DNA from: Bacteroidales bacterium UBA1197
GTDB taxonomy: Bacteria; Bacteroidota; Bacteroidia; Bacteroidales; UBA932
DNA: 17,681 nucleotides
NCBI GenBank assembly: GCA_002309995.1
Contig: DBYB01000045.1
Coordinates: forward strand, 2,339 to 20,019
Direction: 5' to 3'
A program made the position numbers and the translations under genes. How positions within the stretch are numbered: position 1 is the first letter of the stretch; each line of letters opens with the position of its first letter. Below the pieces are notes generated by a model. The model saw only the letters and a program-made list of their open reading frames with translations. It ran no database searches and was not told the origin of the DNA. Positions 6,324 through 14,763 of the stretch are shown piece by piece.

Positions 6324-9300
6324 GAGATTACGCATATACGATTACATCTGGATGGTGCTGGCGGTGGTCAGCGCCGTGCTTCTGGTGTTCGCAGTTGCGA
6401 CTCCCCGTTCCGTTGGCGACACCTCATCGGAGGCCCGCAAGGTGCAGCGCCGCCTGGCGAGCCGTATGGCCCGCCTGGAGTACTACGAGACCAGGCCCCA
6501 GGCCAAGCTGCCGGATGATATGGTCATCTACACCTACGATGCCGACACCCTCCAGTCGTGGCGCGGCCGCTTCCCGGTGTACAACGACGACATCTTCTCC
6601 CGCGTTGTGGTCCAGCGCATTACCAACCCCCGCGTGAACCTGCGCTCGCCCCTCAGTTACGTTACCGAGGAGCCCACATATATGAATATCGGCTCCGGCT
6701 GGTACATCGTGCGCTCCCGCGAGGTAGGGGAGAAGAAACTCATATCCGGCCTGCTGATCGTCGATACCCGCAACCCCGGCACCGAAAATGGCGTCAACCC
6801 CAGGCTGCACCTCAGCAAGCGCTACTCCATACGCGCCCTGTCGTTCAGCGGAGGCAGCGCGGTGCGGCTCGACGGCCAGCCGGTCTTCAAGGTGCTGTAC
6901 GATTCGCTCACCGCTGCGGTGGTGGCCGATCCGGTGCTACTTTGGCTCGCGCTGCTGCTGTTTGTGGCTGCTGCTGTGATGTTCGTGTTCCGCGAACGCA
7001 CCCTCCGGAGGGCCCTCGCAGCCTGCGCCGGAATCATCCTGGCTACCGTGGCTATGTACCTCTGGGGCCTGAACGTGCAGAACGAGTATGCCCTGTTCTC
7101 CCCGGTCACGTATGCCGGCGGAAGCGTGCTTTTCTCCCTTGGCGCTGTGCTGCTGGTCAACCTGGCAATCAGTTTCTGTGTGCTTGCAATCTATCTTGCC
7201 CGCAGGAGCGTCTGGCAGAGCATACGGAGCGTGCCGGCGGCGACAATAGCCAGCGCCGCAGGACTTCTGGGCGCGGCGCTCATAATGGTCTATACGCACC
7301 TCACCCTCAGGAGCATAGTGGTCAACTCCAACATCTCGCTGGAGCTGTACAAACTGGGCTCGCTGTCGGTCTATACGCTGCTGGTGTACGTGTCGTTCCT
7401 CTCGCTGCTGGCCTGCCTGCCGATGCTGCTGCAGATGTTGCAGCCGGCGGTCTCGCATGTGGCGGGCGTGCATTACGATATGTTCTCGCGGACCGCGCGC
7501 GTGGTGTTTGCCTCGCTCGTATCGCTGTATATGGTGATAACCACAGCGGTACTCGGATTCGCCAAGGAGGAAGACAGGATGGAAGTGTGGGCCGGCAAGC
7601 TGGCCGTGGACAGGGACGTGAACCTGGAACTCTCGCTCCTCACCATGGAGCCCGGCGTGGCCGGCGACCCGGTCATCTACTCCCTCTCTGCCACTGACGG
7701 CACCGAGGCCATCATCCGTAACCGAATAATAGACAACTACTTCTTCAACGAATACAAGGACTACTCCCTCAACGTTCAGCTGGTCCACAGCAACAGCGCC
7801 ACATCTCAGGCTACCGAGCGTCTGGCCCAGTTGCGGAGAGAGGGTGTCCCTATCGCAGAGGGCTCGTTCTTTCTGAGCTGCGCCACTATGGAGGGCCCCT
7901 CGGAATACTTAGGCGTGTTCACGTATTTCCATGGCGTGCAGGTTGATTACGTTCTGGTTGAGGTGTCTCCCAAGACAACGGTGAGCAGCAAGGGCTACGC
8001 CAGGCTGCTCGATATCAGCTCGCCCGGCCGTATGAGCCTGCCGGCGGCATACTCCTACTCGCGCTACCAGGGCCGCGACCTGCGCCTCTTTAACGGCACC
8101 TATCCGTACGCTACCCGTATGGACGACGCAATGTACCAGAAGGTGTACGTCGAGCAGGTGTGCCACCTGGATATGGACGGCTATTCCCACTTCGTGAACG
8201 TGGTTACGGAAGATGAGGCGGTGATTATCTCCAGGCGAATGATAAGCGCCGTAAGTTACGCCATTGCAGCGGTTTTCATCGGTCTGCTGATGAGCGGGAT
8301 ACTCACGGCCCTGAAGCCGCGCCGCCGCAAAGACGGAGACCGCCGGAACTATTTCCGCTCGCGCATCTCGATGACGCTGATGGTCTCCCTGCTGCTTTCG
8401 CTGGTGGTTATGGCCACAGTGAGCGTGATATTCGTGAACCGCCGCAACGAGGCCAACCAGCAGGCTATAATGTCGGACCGCATCAACGCCATCCAGCTGC
8501 TCGCAAGGAACGGGCTGCGCGGCATCGAGGGTCCCGGTGTACTGGGCTCGCAGGAGTTCGCCGCCCTCATCCAGTCCGTGAGCGACAATACCGGCTCCGA
8601 CCTCTGCGTGTATTCCACCGACGGCCGTATCATCCTGTGTACCAATCCCGAAGCCCTCGACCGTGGGCTCGTTGGCTACCGCATCGAGAGCGAGGCGCTG
8701 GAGAGCATCATCAGCCAGAACCGTCGCTACTGCATCCTCAAGGAGAGCATAGGCAGGCGGCACTACCACAATATGTATATGCCGCTGATGGATGCCGAGG
8801 GGCATATAATCGCCGTGATAGGGGCTCCGTATGTCGAGGAGAGCTACGACTTCGAGCGCGACGCCATAATGCATTCGATGTCGGTGCTGACGGTGTTCCT
8901 GCTGCTGTTCATCCTCTCGCGTTTCTCGGAATCCGCCGTGCTCGACAGGGTTTTCCGGCCGCTTGTGATGGTGGGTAGCAATATGCGCAAGGCGGGCCAG
9001 GGCGCGCTCGAGCACATCGAATACGAGCGCAAGGATGAGATCTCGCTGCTGGTGGATGCGTACAACCGAATGGTGGACGAGCTCGACGAGAGCTCCCGCC
9101 AGCTGGCCCAGGCCGAACGCGACAAAGCCTGGAGCGGAATGGCCCGTCAGGTGGCCCACGAGATCAAGAATCCGCTGACACCTATGAAGTTGCAGATCCA
9201 GCGCCTGATCCGCCTGAAACAGAAGGGCGACCCGTCCTGGCAGGATAAGTTCGACGACGTTTGCAAGGTGCTGCTGGACCATATCGACATACTCACGGAG

Positions 9301-9792
9301 ACGTCCAACGAGTTCTCCACCTTTGCCAAGTTGTACACCGAGGAGCATACGCCGGTCGATCTGGACAAGATGCTCCAGGAAGAGATTGCTATGTTCGATA
9401 ACCGCGAGGACGTGGAATTCACCTATATGGGCCTGCACGGCGCTATGGCGATGGGGCCCAAGCCGCAGCTTACGCGGGTGTTCGTGAACCTGCTGGGCAA
9501 CGCGGTGCAGGCGGTTGAGGGCCGTGGCGGCGCAAAGGTGTACGTGTCGCTGCGCAAGTCGGCGGCCGAGGGCTATTACGACATAGTCGTGGAAGACAAC
9601 GGTCCCGGCGTGTCCGAGGAGAATGTCTCCAAGCTGTTCACCCCCAATTTCACCACCAAGAACGGAGGCTCGGGCCTGGGCCTGGCCATATCGCGCAGCA
9701 TCCTGGAGCGCTGCGGCGCAACTATTAGCTACTCCCGTTCGTTTACCCTGGGCGGCGCCTGCTTCACGGTGTGCTACCCCTCTCAGGACTGA
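6316..9792 (+). CDS. Large multi-pass NtrY-like sensor histidine kinase
   Basis: A 1158-residue membrane kinase. Predicted order: TM near 10-28; extracytoplasmic region about 30-200; a block of about six TMs (roughly 207-225, 235-251, 270-295, 308-325, 350-375, 395-413); a second extracytoplasmic domain about 415-640; TM 642-662 and 682-704; a third sensory segment about 705-850; TM 853-872; HAMP about 877-930 (FRPLVMVGSNMRK to LLVDAYNRMVDEL). The kinase core has His948 in AHEIKNPLTPMKLQ (NtrY-type H box), N box NLLGNAVQAVEG, G1 DNGPGV and G2 GSGLGLAIS, all intact. The signal is unknown. The start at 6316 overlaps rlmH by 8 nt; a longer frame from 6262 lies inside rlmH. The likely partner is the NtrX-like regulator at 4222, although two genes separate them. 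Confidence 0.9.
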   Translation: MNRRLRIYDYIWMVLAVVSAVLLVFAVATPRSVGDTSSEARKVQRRLASRMARLEYYETRPQAKLPDDMVIYTYDADTLQSWRGRFPVYNDDIFSRVVVQRITNPRVNLRSPLSYVTEEPTYMNIGSGWYIVRSREVGEKKLISGLLIVDTRNPGTENGVNPRLHLSKRYSIRALSFSGGSAVRLDGQPVFKVLYDSLTAAVVADPVLLWLALLLFVAAAVMFVFRERTLRRALAACAGIILATVAMYLWGLNVQNEYALFSPVTYAGGSVLFSLGAVLLVNLAISFCVLAIYLARRSVWQSIRSVPAATIASAAGLLGAALIMVYTHLTLRSIVVNSNISLELYKLGSLSVYTLLVYVSFLSLLACLPMLLQMLQPAVSHVAGVHYDMFSRTARVVFASLVSLYMVITTAVLGFAKEEDRMEVWAGKLAVDRDVNLELSLLTMEPGVAGDPVIYSLSATDGTEAIIRNRIIDNYFFNEYKDYSLNVQLVHSNSATSQATERLAQLRREGVPIAEGSFFLSCATMEGPSEYLGVFTYFHGVQVDYVLVEVSPKTTVSSKGYARLLDISSPGRMSLPAAYSYSRYQGRDLRLFNGTYPYATRMDDAMYQKVYVEQVCHLDMDGYSHFVNVVTEDEAVIISRRMISAVSYAIAAVFIGLLMSGILTALKPRRRKDGDRRNYFRSRISMTLMVSLLLSLVVMATVSVIFVNRRNEANQQAIMSDRINAIQLLARNGLRGIEGPGVLGSQEFAALIQSVSDNTGSDLCVYSTDGRIILCTNPEALDRGLVGYRIESEALESIISQNRRYCILKESIGRRHYHNMYMPLMDAEGHIIAVIGAPYVEESYDFERDAIMHSMSVLTVFLLLFILSRFSESAVLDRVFRPLVMVGSNMRKAGQGALEHIEYERKDEISLLVDAYNRMVDELDESSRQLAQAERDKAWSGMARQVAHEIKNPLTPMKLQIQRLIRLKQKGDPSWQDKFDDVCKVLLDHIDILTETSNEFSTFAKLYTEEHTPVDLDKMLQEEIAMFDNREDVEFTYMGLHGAMAMGPKPQLTRVFVNLLGNAVQAVEGRGGAKVYVSLRKSAAEGYYDIVVEDNGPGVSEENVSKLFTPNFTTKNGGSGLGLAISRSILERCGATISYSRSFTLGGACFTVCYPSQD

Positions 9793-9799
9793 TTCTGCG

Positions 9800-10747
9800 A
9801 TGGGAAAGGCCGAACGCGTGATACAGGACTGGATGCTGCCGGGAGCCATCGTCCTTGGAGTTTCGCTGTATTGTATCTATAGGGCGCTTCCCTTCCTGCA
9901 TCCGGCCGGGCACGTGCTGCACGACATTGCCTCCGAGGGGCAGCGCTGGGTGATTGCTTTGCTCCTGTTCTTCCAGTTCGTTAAGATTTCGCCGCACGAT
10001 TTCCGCTTCCGGCGCTGGCATCTGCCCGTGCTGCTTTTCCAGGTACTGGTGTTCCTGGGCTTCGCCGCAATCGCCAAGTTCAGTGCGGAAGGGGAGATAC
10101 GCATATTGCTTGAGTGCGCTATGCTTTGCGTGATTTGCCCGACCGCTTCCGCGGCGGGGGTGATTACCGAGAAGCTCGGCGGCTCGCTGCCGGGCGCGGT
10201 GAGCTACGTTACCCTGTCCAATCTGGCCGCCACGCTGCTGATTCCGCTTGTGATTCCTATGGTCAAGCCGTCGGCCTCGCTGGGCTTCTGGGCTTATGTG
10301 GGGCATATCGCACTGCGGGTTTTCCCGCTGCTGCTGATGCCCGGGCTTGTGGCCTGGCTCATCCGCTACACAATGCCTCGGCTCCAGCGTAAACTGATGA
10401 GGCTCAGCCGCTTCGCCTTCTACATCTGGGGCGTCGGGCTCACCCTTGCGATGGTCCTTTCCACGCACGCGCTGGTGCTCAGCCGGCTGTCGGCGGGTGC
10501 GATTGCCTGCGTGGTGCTGGTCTCGGCAGGCACCTGCGCCCTGCAGTTCGTCTTCGGTCGCCACGCTTCGCGGGACGCCGTCGACCGTATCACCGCCGGG
10601 CAGGCCCTCGGCCAGAAAAACACCGGCTTCCTCATCTGGCTTGGCTACAATTATATGACTCCGGTCACCTCCGTAGCCGGCGGGCTTTACGCAATCTGGC
10701 AGAATTTATTCAACAGTTACCAGCTGTATCGTAAGAATCATTCATAA
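9800..10747 (+). CDS. BASS-family (bile acid:Na+ symporter-like) membrane transporter
   Basis: A 315-residue, strongly hydrophobic protein with about 9-10 membrane segments. The pattern ECAMLCVICPTASAAGVITE followed by LGGSLPGAVSYVTLSNLAATLLIPLVIPM matches the conserved core of the bile acid:sodium symporter superfamily, and GQKNTGFLIWLGYNYMTPV matches its second crossover region. Substrates of such bacterial members vary (organic acids, sterol-like acids and others), so none is assigned. The start is ATG 9800 (MGKAERVIQDWMLPG), 7 nt after the kinase stop; a longer open frame from 9623 is inside the kinase gene and has no membrane character. It is co-transcribed with the kinase, which may sense something related to transport. 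Confidence 0.8.
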   Translation: MGKAERVIQDWMLPGAIVLGVSLYCIYRALPFLHPAGHVLHDIASEGQRWVIALLLFFQFVKISPHDFRFRRWHLPVLLFQVLVFLGFAAIAKFSAEGEIRILLECAMLCVICPTASAAGVITEKLGGSLPGAVSYVTLSNLAATLLIPLVIPMVKPSASLGFWAYVGHIALRVFPLLLMPGLVAWLIRYTMPRLQRKLMRLSRFAFYIWGVGLTLAMVLSTHALVLSRLSAGAIACVVLVSAGTCALQFVFGRHASRDAVDRITAGQALGQKNTGFLIWLGYNYMTPVTSVAGGLYAIWQNLFNSYQLYRKNHS

Positions 10748-10754
10748 TTTTTCA

Positions 10755-10762
10755 TATCTTTG
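10755..10762 (+). promoter_or_regulatory. -7 box upstream of engB
   Basis: TATCTTTG is an exact TAnnTTTG match in the 33-bp gap between the transporter stop and the engB ATG at 10781. No good TTTG lies 19-21 bp upstream. It suggests an internal promoter giving engB-prs and the following genes independent expression, with a leader of roughly 11-15 nt. Confidence 0.6.
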
Positions 10763-10780
10763 TGTGCAAAACACGGGCAA

Positions 10781-11377
10781 ATGAAAATATCTGAGGCTAT
10801 ATACGCAGGAAGCAGCACCAGGGTTGCGCAGAAGCCGAAGAGAAAACTGCCCGAATTTGCCTTCATCGGCCGCTCCAACGTGGGCAAATCCTCCCTCATC
10901 AACACCCTTACCGGCAACGGCAAGCTCGCCATGACTTCCTCGACGCCGGGCAAGACAAAGGTGGTCAACCATTTCCTCATCAACGACAGCTGGTACCTGG
11001 TCGATCTTCCCGGCTACGGCTACGCCAAGTTGCCGGACAAGATGCGCCGCGAACTTACCGAGGTGATTCGCGACTACATCCACAATTCCGAGGAGATGCA
11101 GATGCTGTTCGTGCTGGTGGATTCCCGCCACGATATCCAGAAGATTGACAGGGACTTCCTGGCGGAACTCGGCGAGAACGGCATCCCCTGCGCCATCATC
11201 TTCACAAAGACCGACAAACTGGGCCCTGTGGCCCTGCAGAGGCAGATAGAGAAAGACCGCGAGATACTGCTGGAGTCGTGGGAGGAGCTCCCGCCCATGT
11301 TTACCAGCAGCTCCGCCAACGGCAGCGGTAAAGAAGAGATACTCAACTACATACAATCTATACTCAGCGCACTATGA
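10781..11377 (+). CDS. engB: Ribosome biogenesis GTP-binding protein EngB (YsxC/YihA)
   Basis: Small essential GTPase of 50S subunit assembly, 198 residues. G1 is GRSNVGKSS (30-38). The STPGKTK segment supplies the switch I threonine, G3 is DLPGYGYAK, and G4 is TKTDK. The SSAN motif near the C terminus (MFTSSSANGSGKEEI) is G5. The start is ATG 10781 (MKISEAIYAGSS); an in-frame TTG at 10760 lies within the -7 box and is rejected. Its TGA overlaps the prs ATG by 4 nt. Confidence 0.95.
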   Translation: MKISEAIYAGSSTRVAQKPKRKLPEFAFIGRSNVGKSSLINTLTGNGKLAMTSSTPGKTKVVNHFLINDSWYLVDLPGYGYAKLPDKMRRELTEVIRDYIHNSEEMQMLFVLVDSRHDIQKIDRDFLAELGENGIPCAIIFTKTDKLGPVALQRQIEKDREILLESWEELPPMFTSSSANGSGKEEILNYIQSILSAL

Positions 11378-12357
11378 TTCACACTCACCGCATGGAAGTT
11401 TTTGCCTGCAGGGCTTCAAAAGACTTCGCCTGCAAGGTCATCGAGCATTTGAACGCGAACCGTCATCCGGATGAGCCGCCGGTACATCTGGGCGAGCTCC
11501 TGGTTGACCAGTTCAGCGATGGGGAATTCCAGCCCTGCTATGCGGAGAGCGTCCGCGGTGCCACGGTCTTCATCATCCAGTCCACCATCGCGCCGGCCGA
11601 CAACCTTATGGAACTGCTGCTTACCGTCGATGCGGCCAAGCGCGCCTCCGCAGACAAGGTGATAGCCGTGATGCCGTACTACGGCTGGGCCAGGCAGGAC
11701 CGCAAGGACCGCCCGCGCGTGGCCATCGGAGCCAAGCTCGTGGCCAACCTGCTCACCGCCGCCGGCGCCGACCGTGTGATGACCTGCGACCTCCACGCCG
11801 ACCAGATCCAGGGCTTCTTCGACATTCCTGTGGATCACGTGTACGCCAGCAAGGTATTCATCCCCTGCATCAAGGCGCTGAAACTCAAGGATTTGTCTGT
11901 GGCCGCCCCCGATATGGGAGGAGCCAAGAGAGCCAATTCCTACGCCAAGAGCCTGGGCGGCCGCCAGGAGTGCGGAGTTATCATCTGCCATAAGACGCGC
12001 GAGCGCGCCAACGTGGTGGCCGAGATCAAGGCCATAGGTGAGGTCGAGGGCCGCAACATCATAATTGTGGACGATATGATCGACACCGCCGGCACGCTCT
12101 GCAAGGCCGCCGACGTGCTCAAGGAGAAGGGCGCAAAGAGCGTCCGCTGCTGCGCCACCCACGGCGTCCTTTCCGGCAACGCAGTGCAGCGCATCCACGA
12201 TTCCGCCCTGGAAGAGGTGTACATCACCGACACCATTCCCCATCCCGAACTGGAAGGGGACAGCAAGATACGCATAGTCTCGATGGCGCAGGTGTTCGCC
12301 AGCATCATCGACAAGGTATATAATTACGAACCCATCAGCCCCGATTTTACGTATTGA
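11374..12357 (+). CDS. prs: Ribose-phosphate pyrophosphokinase (PRPP synthetase)
   Basis: Makes PRPP from ribose 5-phosphate and ATP for purine, pyrimidine, histidine, tryptophan and NAD synthesis. It is 327 residues, class I. Visible are GELLVDQFSDGEF, the ATP-binding flexible-loop region YYGWARQDRKDRPRVAIGAK, the metal-binding DLHADQIQGFFDIPVDH (D139, H141) and the PRPP-binding loop VDDMIDTAGT (232-241). ATG 11374 overlaps the engB stop (ATGA). A second ATG at 11392 (MEVFACRASKDF) would also give a family-length protein, so the exact start is uncertain by six codons. The next gene begins 1 nt after its stop. Confidence 0.96.
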   Translation: MIHTHRMEVFACRASKDFACKVIEHLNANRHPDEPPVHLGELLVDQFSDGEFQPCYAESVRGATVFIIQSTIAPADNLMELLLTVDAAKRASADKVIAVMPYYGWARQDRKDRPRVAIGAKLVANLLTAAGADRVMTCDLHADQIQGFFDIPVDHVYASKVFIPCIKALKLKDLSVAAPDMGGAKRANSYAKSLGGRQECGVIICHKTRERANVVAEIKAIGEVEGRNIIIVDDMIDTAGTLCKAADVLKEKGAKSVRCCATHGVLSGNAVQRIHDSALEEVYITDTIPHPELEGDSKIRIVSMAQVFASIIDKVYNYEPISPDFTY

Positions 12358-12358
12358 T

Positions 12359-12619
12359 ATGGGGGCGACCTTCATAGTGGCGCTGGCCGTCCTGGGCCTG
12401 GGCGTGCTGGGGATGTGTTTCAACATCCTCATCCGCGGCAAGGACTTCCCGCACTACGACGTGGGTTCCAACGAAGAACTGCGCAAGCGCGGCATCCGTT
12501 GCTACAAAGACGAAGACGCCGCCCTGCACTCCCGTAACACTCACTGCTCAGGAGACTTCTCCGAGGCGTGCAAAGAATGTAAACTGTATGAGCCTGGTAG
12601 CGATAGTCGGACGTCCTAA
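12359..12619 (+). CDS. Small cysteine-containing membrane protein, function unknown
   Basis: An 86-residue protein with one N-terminal transmembrane helix (about 3-25, FIVALAVLGLGVLGMCFNILI) and a soluble tail. The segment RGKDFPHYDVGSNEELRKRGIRC resembles small conserved Bacteroidota membrane proteins I have seen, but I cannot name a family. The tail has cysteines C48, C63, C71 and C74 (CKEC) plus H62, compatible with a metal or Fe-S site or disulfides. The ATG follows the prs stop by 1 nt, and the end overlaps der by 32 nt. This tight fit between prs and der supports a real gene, translationally linked to both neighbours. Confidence 0.75.
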   Translation: MGATFIVALAVLGLGVLGMCFNILIRGKDFPHYDVGSNEELRKRGIRCYKDEDAALHSRNTHCSGDFSEACKECKLYEPGSDSRTS

Positions 12620-13895
12620 CGTCGGCAAGTCCACCCTTTTCAACCGCCTGGTAGGTGCCAGGCAGGCAATCGTAGATGATACCGCCGGCGTCACCCGCGA
12701 CCGGCATTACGGTCGTTGCGAATGGTGCGGCCGGGAGTTCTCCGTAGTTGATACCGGAGGCTACACCAGCAATTCCGACGACGTCTTCGAGAGCGCCATC
12801 CGTTCGCAGGTGCAGATAGCCATCGACGAGGCCGACGTGGTGCTCTTCATGGTCGAGGCGGCCACCGGCATCACCGATTACGACTCCGAGATTGCCGACG
12901 TGCTTCGCCGCTCGCGCAAACCCGTGATACTCTGCGTGAACAAGGTTGATACGGGGGAGAAGATGTACGACGCCTACCAGTTCTACTCCATGGGCCTGGG
13001 CGAGATCTACAGCATCTCGGCGGCCAACGGTTCCGGAACCGGCGATCTGCTGGATGCCGTGGTTGCGGCTCTGCCTGCCGAGGCTGAAAGCGCCGATCCG
13101 TATGCCGGCCTGCCCCGCATCACTATCGTGGGCAAGCCGAACGTGGGCAAGTCATCGCTCACCAACGCCCTGCTGGGCACCGAGCGCAATATCGTCACCC
13201 CGGTTGCCGGCACCACCCGCGACAGCATCGAGTCGCACTACAACAAGTTCGGCCACGAGTTTATGCTGGTAGATACGGCCGGCATACGCCGCAAGGGCAA
13301 GGTCAGCGAAGACCTTGAGTTCTACTCAGTTATGCGTTCCATCCGTGCTATTGAGCATTCCGACGTGTGCATTATGATGATTGATGCGACCACCGGAATG
13401 GAGGCGCAGGATATGAATATTTTCTCTTTGATTGTTCGCAACCGCAAGGGCTGCGTGCTGGTGGTCAACAAGTGGGACCTCTTCATCAAGGATTCCAACA
13501 CGATGAAGGAGTACACCGAGGCGCTGCGCTCGCGTCTGGCCCCGTTTGACGACGTGCCAATCATCTTTACGTCGGTGGTCAAGATGCAGCGCATCCAGGA
13601 TGTGCTCAACGCCGCCGCCGAGGTGTGTGCCAACTACTCGCAGAAGATTCCTACCGCCCGCCTGAACGAGGTTATGCTCCCGCTGATCGAGGAGACCCCG
13701 CCGCCGGCATGGAAGGGCAAGTACGTGAAAGTCAAGTACGTAACACAGCTGCCTACGAAGTTCCCCGCATTTGCGTTCTTCTGCAATCTGCCCCAGTATA
13801 TCAAGGATCCCTACAAGCGTTTCCTCGAGAACCAGCTGCGCAAGAACTTCTCCCTCACCGGCTGCCCGGTGCAGATTTACTGCCGCCAGAAATAG
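12588..13895 (+). CDS. der: Ribosome biogenesis GTPase Der (EngA)
   Basis: Tandem-GTPase factor for 50S assembly, 435 residues. The first G domain has GRPNVGKST (8-16), VVDTGGY and NKVD. The second has GKPNVGKSS (182-190), DTAGIRRKGK and NKWD. The C-terminal KH-like domain (about 345-435) ends AFFCNLPQYIKDPYKRFLENQLR and CPVQIYCRQK. The start ATG lies 32 nt inside the preceding small membrane-protein gene and gives the canonical MSLVAIVGRPNVGKS. EngB and Der in one gene string form a ribosome-assembly group. Confidence 0.97.
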   Translation: MSLVAIVGRPNVGKSTLFNRLVGARQAIVDDTAGVTRDRHYGRCEWCGREFSVVDTGGYTSNSDDVFESAIRSQVQIAIDEADVVLFMVEAATGITDYDSEIADVLRRSRKPVILCVNKVDTGEKMYDAYQFYSMGLGEIYSISAANGSGTGDLLDAVVAALPAEAESADPYAGLPRITIVGKPNVGKSSLTNALLGTERNIVTPVAGTTRDSIESHYNKFGHEFMLVDTAGIRRKGKVSEDLEFYSVMRSIRAIEHSDVCIMMIDATTGMEAQDMNIFSLIVRNRKGCVLVVNKWDLFIKDSNTMKEYTEALRSRLAPFDDVPIIFTSVVKMQRIQDVLNAAAEVCANYSQKIPTARLNEVMLPLIEETPPPAWKGKYVKVKYVTQLPTKFPAFAFFCNLPQYIKDPYKRFLENQLRKNFSLTGCPVQIYCRQK

Positions 13896-13904
13896 CTCCG
13901 GGCG

Positions 13905-14750
13905 ATGCACTTGTCCCTGAAGTATGCGAAGGTAATCGTGGCGGGCCTGCTGGGCTCGCTGATTTCCGCCGCCGCCCATAATTCTGATTTTATTGAAGGC
14001 CCGAACGGAAAGCTGTGCTATGTGTTGCAGCTGCCGCGCGGTTTCGACAAGACCCGCGACAAGTGCCCTCTTGTGATAGTGATGCACGGGGTAATGTCGA
14101 ATATGGACGTGCCGCCGTCGCCCCGCTTCGCCCGCAAGCTGGTGCGTCAGGGGTATGCGGTGCTGCGCTTCGATTTCAACGCCCAGGGCAGGAGCGAGGG
14201 GGATGTACTCAAGTGCACGATTCAGAGCGAGATAGCCGATGCACGGGCGGTTTATGATTTTGCCCGCTCGCTGCCTTTCGTGAGCAGCGTGGTGCTGCTC
14301 GGACACTCGCAGGGCGGCGCGGTTGCCGGTATGCTTGCCGGGCAACTCGAGCAGGAGGGCCTTGCGCCAGATGCCCTGGTCCTTATGGCGCCCGGGGCTG
14401 TGCTCAAGGATTATGCGCTGGAGGGGCGTTTCCTCGGGGTGAAGTGCGACCCTGTGAATCCGCCGGAGTACGTGCAGGTCTATTGGTACAAGTTCAGCAG
14501 GGAATATATCCTCTCCGCCCAGACCCTGCCTATCTACGAGGTATCCGCCCTCTATCAGGGCCCGGTCTGCATCGTCCACGGCTCCGACGACGCCATAGTC
14601 CCTGTCAAGTACAGCGACAGGTACGCTGGGATCTACCGCAACTGCGAATACACCGTCATCCCTCGCGAACACCACCTCTTCACCACCCGCCCCGCCCAAT
14701 CCGACGCACCCTTCCTCGCCTTCCTCCTCCGCCTCTTCCCCCGCCCCTGA
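13905..14750 (+). CDS. Secreted alpha/beta hydrolase, cinnamoyl/feruloyl-esterase-like
   Basis: A 281-residue serine hydrolase. Residues 1-24 look like a signal peptide (basic start, VIVAGLLGSLISAAA), suggesting export. The oxyanion region is VMHGVMSN, followed by RFDFNAQGRSEG, nucleophile S135 in GHSQGG, acid D228/D229 in HGSDD and H256/H257 in REHHLF. The lid segment (LMAPGAVLKDYALEG, QTLPIYEVSA) strongly recalls the rumen Est1E / Lactobacillus LJ0536 cinnamoyl esterases, which release ferulate and related acids from plant cell-wall esters. The substrate is an inference. It begins 9 nt after der, so it is probably co-transcribed with it. The last 100 bp are unusually pyrimidine-rich. Confidence 0.82.
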   Translation: MHLSLKYAKVIVAGLLGSLISAAAHNSDFIEGPNGKLCYVLQLPRGFDKTRDKCPLVIVMHGVMSNMDVPPSPRFARKLVRQGYAVLRFDFNAQGRSEGDVLKCTIQSEIADARAVYDFARSLPFVSSVVLLGHSQGGAVAGMLAGQLEQEGLAPDALVLMAPGAVLKDYALEGRFLGVKCDPVNPPEYVQVYWYKFSREYILSAQTLPIYEVSALYQGPVCIVHGSDDAIVPVKYSDRYAGIYRNCEYTVIPREHHLFTTRPAQSDAPFLAFLLRLFPRP

Positions 14751-14763
14751 GCCCTCCCGGCAC

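Noticed and set aside
9623..9799. Upstream start extending the BASS transporter by 59 residues.
   Set aside because: The extension lies wholly inside the kinase ATPase domain in another frame and is a non-membrane Ser/Pro/Ala-rich sequence.
7909..9849. Long open frame of 646 codons on the minus strand.
   Set aside because: Entirely antisense to the kinase gene, whose plus-strand frame carries every histidine-kinase motif. The antisense translation is low-complexity and unrecognisable.
10760..10780. TTG as an upstream start for engB.
   Set aside because: The TTG is the end of the TATCTTTG promoter box; ATG 10781 gives the expected N terminus.
13326..14699. Open frame of 457 codons on the minus strand across der and the esterase.
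   Set aside because: Both plus-strand genes are certain or strongly supported; the antisense product is His/Arg/Ala-rich with no family features.
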